Positions 57,762-64,000 of a DNA stretch of 64,000 nucleotides are shown here, piece after piece. Each line of letters begins with the position of its first letter. Position 1 is the first letter of the stretch. Position numbers and translations under genes: made by a program. Where the stretch lies: assembly GCA_015039465.1 (NCBI GenBank), contig MU129998.1, forward strand, positions 294,475 through 358,474, in the 5' to 3' direction. The stretch is from Phlegmacium glaucopus. Lineage: Eukaryota; Basidiomycota; Agaricomycetes; Agaricales; Cortinariaceae. The notes under the pieces were generated by a model, which was given only the letters and a program-made list of their open reading frames with translations, ran no database searches and was not told the DNA's origin.

Positions 57762-58396
57762 TGCAGGCCCTACAAGCTGGAGAGACGTTTATGAAGCTGG
57801 AGTGAAGTACTGAACCGCGACATCGCGCTCAAAGACGGTGATCAAGGTCTTATAGCACGTCCGTGCAGGGTTTTAACTTTGAACTTTGAATGGCGTGCGA
57901 ACAGGCACGTTCGTTCTACTGTAGTAGGTGCTAAGAGCCGTCCGTTACAATGCGTTTCTGGCCCTCCGAGTCGGACCCAACCCATGAGTTGCTTGCCCTT
58001 ATTTACCGCCCTGGTCATCGTGCTAACTGAATGTTCGAAGTTCTATTCAGTAAGAGGCACCGGGAATCCGGGATTTGAAAACACCGTGATGAGGTAGAAC
58101 TTTTTCAGTAAGCAGATTCGGACCTATGTGCATAGATTAAAGAGAGGGAGTTACATTATGTTTTTCTCGGCATTATTGTTTTGGGCCTGACATACCCGTT
58201 TTGGTGCGAGAGCTTATATAATGACCAAAACCGATCCCCCAGTATTTTTTACATCTTCGTGCCCCTTGGATTTTCTCGAGTAAGATCTGAACCCCGCGAA
58301 GACAATTTGTTTTCGCGGGGTTATTTATCTATGTATTATCAAATTTCAATCCTTACCTACATGTACTATTGGTTAAATACAACTCAACTATTGGGT
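57762..58396. other. Upstream region of mirror copy 1'; hairpin
   Basis: 57,762-57,890 matches the promoter of the plus-strand copy (31,090-31,239) in reverse complement. A perfect 11-bp inverted repeat AACCCCGCGAA...TTCGCGGGGTT lies at 58,290-58,322 with an 11-base loop. No gene supported. Confidence 0.5.
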
Positions 58397-59003
58397 GACT
58401 TTCCATAAGGCTAACTTGATTTTTTCAAATCTAAACCTTAATTTCGGAGTTCAAAAATGTACCTGGCAACGAATATTTAGCGGTTTTCTAAAACGACCTG
58501 ACACAAAACCAATAGATTATTTAACTTGAATCCATATTTGGTTATTCTCAGATAGGTGTGACTTGTAGCTGGTTATCTACATCGTTCCAGTACAAAGAAA
58601 CGGTCGCTTTCTGTTCATGGAGGAGTGTGAGACTGATGGCTGCTGAAAAAGAATTCAATGCTCACCTGGCTGCAACGCTTCTTATCACAGGAGTGACTTC
58701 TGCGCAATGAACAGCGAAATCCAACACGAAATTACCTCTGCCATCCCCAGCTCTTGCGAAAGGCACGGACCCGAGCTTTCAGGGAGGGTGTACAGTCGAG
58801 CTGGCTGCATGGAACGGCGCTCACAATGGAGGAGAAGTCGGCCTCGATACCCTCTCTCCAAATTTAAGGTTTAGAAAGCTCTTGAAAACGCCACCTGACA
58901 GGTCTAGTACCAGATTAGGACGGTATCCATACGGCACTTCGGCACAAGACCCTACATGTCAATAGTTTAGAGTTAGAAATTCAAGTTAGCCTTATGGAAA
59001 GTC
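58397..59003. mobile_element. Putative MITE with 23-bp terminal inverted repeats
   Basis: GACTTTCCATAAGGCTAACT at 58,397 (continuing TGA) is repeated in reverse complement at 58,981-59,003, bounding 607 bp without coding sequence. No clear target-site duplication is visible at these ends, so the true boundaries may differ slightly. Confidence 0.6.
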
Positions 59004-59574
59004 CATTATATTCATACTTTTTATTGGCCCTTAATCAATTTCGGTATATAATCCGGGTCATGGAATTTATATCACCACGAGCGAGGAAGGACTGGATGAG
59101 TGCGTTTGAAGACTGACATAAAGGTGGTCACTGACAATCATCGGCTGGTGCCTTGTTGCATAATTAATTAACTCAATTTAGTTAAACGCGGGGCTAAACA
59201 TTCATGCATTCATAATCAAAGAACGGAGGAGGATAGACCCCAAAAAGCATTGGACATTGAAAGTTGATCATCCCTAACTGTCCATGGGGTTACAAATGTG
59301 TTGTAATAGATACATCTTCATCGCCTCCGCCTGCCCTCGACTTCTCAAATGTGAACTGCAGATACTGTGGTGAATACTATCACCAGTTGTGGTTACTGCG
59401 GTTGTGTTGTTACTGTGGCATACCCCCATACTAACACGAAAAGGTTTTGTAGCGCCGTGAAGGACGGGTTGTCGCTGCTGCAGAGGATGATGATTATAAT
59501 TATGATAGCGGTTCTTCATGAGCCTTGTCCCTGAAACCTGAGGTTGAGGCTGCATCTTCAAGTTGTTGTCTGTC

Positions 59575-62500
59575 TCATCCCCACTCTCTGTCTCTATCAT
59601 CAAACTCCACATCCAACCAAGCTCTCTCCTCGTGTTCCATAGCAAGAACCATCTGATCTTGTGCTTCGGGAACTTCGGGAAGATCAACTTTGATAGCTGA
59701 TTCGTCAACGTCTGGGTGATCGCATTTGTATTCTCGCATTGCTTTTTCAGCTGCTTCTTTTACCTACAGAGGGATGGAAAGGAAATCGTGGAAGAATGAG
59801 AATGAGGCAGGAAGGTCTAACAAAAGCTGACCTCTTGAGCATGTCGTTCCTCAACTGCATCCCATAATAAACATTTCTGCGCATGAGCGCTAGTTGATGT
59901 ATCTGCGGGATTCTAGAGGGATTTGATATGAGTATATGTATATGAACGTCTAGTAATTGGAGAATTTGAAGGAGGAAGAAAAGGGAAAGGGAAAAGGAGC
60001 AATAGCTGAGGATCGAAGGACGTCTGATGGGAAAAGATCAGGGATCAACGAATTATCAAAGCGTGGTTCAAGGATTGATTATACGTGCATAAGAAAAGGT
60101 CACAAAGGAACGCAAAACGATAAAAAGAGACTTCCGAAGGAACAAACTAAAAAAGAACCGACAAAAGGAAACACCAAAGTACTCACCAGATTAAAATGAT
60201 TATAATCCTTTATAGCCTGCCGACATACATAACATGATAATGTTTGACAATTGGGACATGACATCTTGTTGCACTACGAAAAGGGAAAAAAGAGGTCAGT
60301 ACACAGTATACTATGGTAAGATGCATTTAGAGAGGCCCGGGGGACGATAAAAAAAGAGAAAGAAAGCGAAAGAAACGTACACCTATTTCTTTAATAAACG
60401 CTATACATTAATCCCGTCAACAAGGGCGGAAGGTAAAGAGAGGAGGCATTGGGCGGACCTTGTTGACATTTAGGACAATTGCGCATTAAAGCTCGAGCTG
60501 TGTAGGTGGGGGTAAGAAACAAGAGGAAGGGGAGAAGAAAAACGTACTCATGGCTTCTTCGATTGTGTGTCGGCCATTGAGGTGTTCCTCTTCTGATTAG
60601 AGGATGAAATGGTTGGAAGGGAAGACATGAGAATGAGGAAGGGAAGAGTTTCGTTACCTCTACAACGTCTCGGAAGATGATTCTAATTCATCCAGAATAA
60701 CATCAAGATCGTCATCTCATTCAAGGAAAAAATCACACCTACCAATTTCTTACACCTCCTACAACTAACAACTCCACATCCTCCTGCCTCATTCCCACAT
60801 ATAAACAACTCATCTCCCTCACTCGATGCATCCAATACACATTTCCATTCACAAAATGGACATTCTTCCAACCCCACCAACCCAGCTTGCATGATCTGTT
60901 TCTGTTGTTCCAATCTCTCATAGAGCTCATACAATTTGACAGGGAGAATTCGTTTTAATTCGGAGGGAGGGAAGGGGAGAGAACATGAGGAACGGTGGAT
61001 ACATGTGAGAGAGGAATTGTGAGTGCCTAATCGGGTTGCTGCGTAGGTTAAGATGCAGGTTGAGCAGAAGAGGTGAGTTTCGGGGCATTGAACCATTTTG
61101 GACTGGGAGGAGAGGTTAGATTAGATTGGGATGCGGTGAAGAGGGCTTACGAAGGGGTAATCGACGAAACAGCATTGACATTCGATGCTAGTGACATCGT
61201 CTTCTTCATCGTCTACGTCATCCATAACAGCATAATCAACGATTTTTTCTTCGCTATCGTCATCCATAACGGCATCCCCCCCTTTTGCATCCGCACCGCC
61301 CGCCAACACTACATCCAACCACGTCCTCTCCTCTTCGAACGCCACATCACCCTGTGGTTTTCTCAACGTAGGCCGACTGAACTGAATCGTATACGGTCTT
61401 TTTTGTTTTCCTTCCTCAAAAGCCTCCTCATCTGCCAAGACGGAGAGATGGGTTGTTGTGTAGATATTTTCGTAGATTTGGAGTTGACGACCGAGATAGG
61501 ATTTTGGAATATGTGGGAAAGATGTTTGGAGATGATACTGGGGGTAAGTCAGAAAGAGATTTGTCAAGTAGTAGAGTAGAGGGACATACAAGCGCTAGAT
61601 TGAGGTAGTTAGAACCGCCTGCAAATGGTCGATCCATAACTACAAAATCAATAGGAGCAATTTCTTTTGCTTCATCTTCTTCACCCTCCACCGTTCTCTT
61701 TCCTTTCCCTTTTCTATTTTGTGGATCCACTTGCGGATAATTCGGATCCTCGATTAGGAATTGCACCACATGTTCTACGACTCCTTCGATTTGTTCTTCT
61801 ATAGTTGCTTCCCATTCTTCTTCTCCATCTCGTGCTGCTTCCTCTTCGCCGCCGGCGTCATGATCGTGATCCCTATGGAAAATGGAAAAATGGGTTTCGA
61901 TCAATTCTAAGAGGTAGGCTGGTTCGACATTGGGTATGACTCCAAGAATTCGATCTCGGGCAATTGAGGCGGGGTCCATATCTTCGATAAAGATTGAGTC
62001 GAAGTCGGGTATAGAGGCTGAATCAGGTGAGTTGGTTTGAGTGGGGGTTTGATGATGTGTATCGGGGTCGGGGGCAGGGGTAGGGTTTCGTCCAATAACG
62101 ATAGGTTCATCATCTATAGCAGTATGTTGTAGAAGAACAGATAGTTCATTCTCTTCTTCCACTTCTGTGAGAGGATGAAAGTATAAGAAGTGAAGATATG
62201 AAGATGAAGGTGGAAATTTACCTTGGCAACTTTTCGGGAGATGATCCTATAGGTTCAACAAAACCATTTAGCACAAACCAAGAAGATAAGGAAGGAACAC
62301 ATACCAACTTCTGACACTCCCTACAACTAACAACGCCACAACCTCCTGCCTCAATCCTACATATAAACGGCTTATCTTCTTCACCCGATACCAACAGACA
62401 TGTCCATTCACAAAATGGACACATTTCGAAACCCATCAATCCAGCTTGCATGATCTGTTTCTGTTGTTCCAGTTGCTCATAGAGCTTATACGACTTGACT

Positions 62501-63525
62501 GGGAGGATTCGTTTGAGTTCAGACGGGGGGAAGGGGAGGGAACATGAGGAATAGTGGATACATGTTAGAGAGGAATTGGAATTGCCAAGTTGGGTTGCTA
62601 CGTAGGTTGAGACGCAGGTTGAGCAGAAGAGGTGAGCTTCGGGGCATTGGACTATTTTGGACTGGAAGGGAGAGGTCAGGAATGGATAAGACGAGAGTGA
62701 TGGAGGGGGCCTTACCAATGGGTACTCGGCGAAGCAGTATTGACATTCGATGGTTGTACCGTCGTCTTCTCTACTGTCCTCTTCATCCTCTTCCACCCTC
62801 TTATCTTCCTCTTTCTCATATTGTGGGTCCACTTTCGGATCCTCGCATAGGAGCAATACATATCTTGCGACTTGTTCTTTAATGGTCACTTCCCATTCCC
62901 CACCGCCTCGTTCAACTGCTGCATCCTCTCCGCCGCCATAGCCATGATCATAGGAAACGGAAAAAGTGGGTGGATGGGTTTGGATCAATCCTAAGACGCG
63001 AATTGGATTGACATCGGGCATTATCTCGAGGATTCGATGAACTAGGACTCTTGACGTGGGGTCCACGTCTTCGAGTACCAGTGAATCCAAGTCGGGTGTT
63101 GGGGCAGAATCAGGTGGCGTAAATGGTTGGGGGTCTGTTTTAGTAGGGATGGGAGGTTGTGTATTGGGGTCGGGGTCGGGGTCGGAGAAAGGGATGGGCT
63201 CTCGTCCAACAGCGATAGGAACAGGAGGTTCATCCTCTTCGTCACTGGTTGGGAATAGAAGATGACCGTCGATATAAGGAGTAGATTTCTGCTTCGAAGG
63301 ACCAGCTCCAGATGTATTCAACGATCCAGTTGGTCTACGCGTATACGAAGTATCATGTTTCCGTTTTTGAGTTGACGGACCCAGATTGTCGTCAGATTCT
63401 GATTCTGACTCTGTGACTGCAGAAGCAAGTCCAGCTTTCCCCTTCCCTTTGTCTCGAGATTGGGAACGGTGAGGAATAGGTTCTGGAGATGATTTGAGTC
63501 CATTGAAGTCCGCTAATTGAGTCAT
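59575..63525 (-). CDS. RNF216/TRIAD3-like RBR E3 ubiquitin ligase, double-module fusion
   Basis: Thirteen exons (complement): 62716..63525, 62305..62661, 62222..62246, 61590..62164, 61151..61537, 60743..61102, 60658..60682, 60548..60592, 60459..60497, 60381..60400, 60187..60273, 59832..59912 and 59575..59763. They join in frame to exactly 3000 nt (999 residues). Module 1 has a disordered Ser/Pro N-terminus, RING1 ('ECQYCFAEYPL', 'VQCPEAHLFCSTCVSTYVA'), then IBR ('CPFCEWTCLL', 'CGVVSCRECQKL') and 'DHLPKSCQE'. It then runs into a second N-terminal region and module 2: RING1 ('ECQCCFVDYPF'), IBR ('CGVVSCRRCKKL'), 'HTIEEAMTRALMRNCPKCQQ' and RING2 ('EIGCNKMSCPNCQTLSCYVC'). RBR ligases pass ubiquitin through a RING2 cysteine; only module 2 keeps RING2. 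The alternative is two genes, the first lacking its end. Confidence 0.8.
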
Positions 63526-63880
63526 TTGGAGGGGATGAAGATCCACGCAAGATCCACGTTCTGTCTTTTAAGGCCTTTGAACTTGAACTGCCTCGAAGAA
63601 CTGCCTTCAACCAGTTCGTAAACCCATGATTCATTTCCTGGACATGAGTCTCGAAAGGCGGTTCAAAGAGTGGTCGTTCTGATTTCTGATTCTGATTTTA
63701 TTTGTCACATCGAGGAAAACAAGGAAACCGTCACAAGTGACTGTCTACAGAACAAATCCCGGGTCATCGTCTCTTCCTACCTCGGTCCTTCAAATTCGGA
63801 TTCTGAGGAACGGGTGGTGGAACCGTCATCGGTTGCGGTTGCATTTTTTGTTATTGTTGTATTCCCCCAAACGCGAAAAG
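63526..63880. promoter_or_regulatory. Region between tandem RBR copies
   Basis: Upstream of the RBR start at 63,525 and downstream of the next copy's 3' end. It holds the presumed promoter; no specific element was identified. Confidence 0.35.
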
Positions 63881-64000
63881 GTTTCGTAGCGCCAGGTAGT
63901 GAGGAGGTTGTTGCTGCTACTGATAGTGATATGGTCCTTGATGAACTTGTCCCTGAGGTTGAGGTTGAGGTTGAAGCTGCATCTGAGGTTGTGGTCTCTG
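63840..64000 (-). CDS. 3' end of a further RBR gene copy (partial, cut by window)
   Basis: The last 160 bp match, on the minus strand, the region just after the RBR stop at 59,400-59,560: landmarks 'CGAAAAGGTTT', 'TGTAGCGCC/CGTAGCGCC' and the 'GTCCCTGAGGTTGAGGTTGAG' type repeat. The minus strand reads 'QPQMQLQPQPQPQGQVHQG' then a stop near 63,920, a Gln/Pro-rich tail. It implies another RBR copy immediately to the right in the same orientation. Confidence 0.55.

Noticed and set aside
1..64000. tRNA or rRNA genes
   Set aside because: No stretch with convincing A-box/B-box pairs and cloverleaf arms, or rRNA core motifs, was noticed on either strand; a tRNA search program could still find one.

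Overview
The window is nuclear DNA from a filamentous fungus, almost certainly a basidiomycete of the Agaricomycetes. Genes carry many short (about 45-65 bp) GT-AG introns. The recognisable families are typical of that class: DUF6699 proteins, DUF6533-type membrane proteins, an NACHT-WD40 NLR, a TRIAD3/RNF216-like RBR ubiquitin ligase, GRDP-like (DUF1399) proteins and an Agaricomycete P-loop GTPase. Assignments rest on reading the sequence and on memory of the families; no database search was run.

Layout. 1-22 kb: decayed copies of a GRDP-like gene (fragment at 1-535; copy A 2.86-5.78 kb; copy B 15.4-18.1 kb; copy C 18.3-21.5 kb) lie among a DUF6699 gene, a minus-strand NLR (8.6-13.2 kb) with 14 near-identical WD40 repeats and one frameshift, and a nuclear-type Ser/Pro-rich gene (13.5-14.6 kb). 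Copy C is broken by two small DNA transposons with clear target-site duplications. 23.7-28.4 kb is an ordinary genic stretch: a short-chain dehydrogenase and two DUF6699 genes.

31-58 kb is a large inverted arrangement. Two DUF6533-type genes on the plus strand (31.2-34.2 kb) are mirrored by two on the minus strand (57.8-54.2 kb), flanking about 20 kb of repeat-rich DNA. Inside lie an RBR pseudogene fragment, a broken P-loop GTPase gene, a 3.6-kb tandem array of about 65 intron-like units, a solo LTR, a tandem duplication, TE-type ORFs, LTR fragments, an 800-bp near-palindrome and a 2.04-kb hAT-type element with target-site duplication. 59.5-64 kb holds a minus-strand RBR locus that reads as one 13-exon, 1000-codon frame with two RBR modules; the 3' end of another copy sits at the right edge.

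The most unusual feature is the array at 36.3-40.1 kb. Every unit looks like a complete spliceosomal intron (GTAAGT donor, CTTAC/CTNAC branch-like box, pyrimidines, CAG/TAG acceptor). Successive units are separated by exactly three variable bases, so the DNA reads as a chain of single-codon micro-exons within one gene. A second theme is block-wise CpG depletion (about 5.4-12.2 kb and 35.6-42.7 kb especially), fitting methylation-driven C-to-T decay of repeated DNA.
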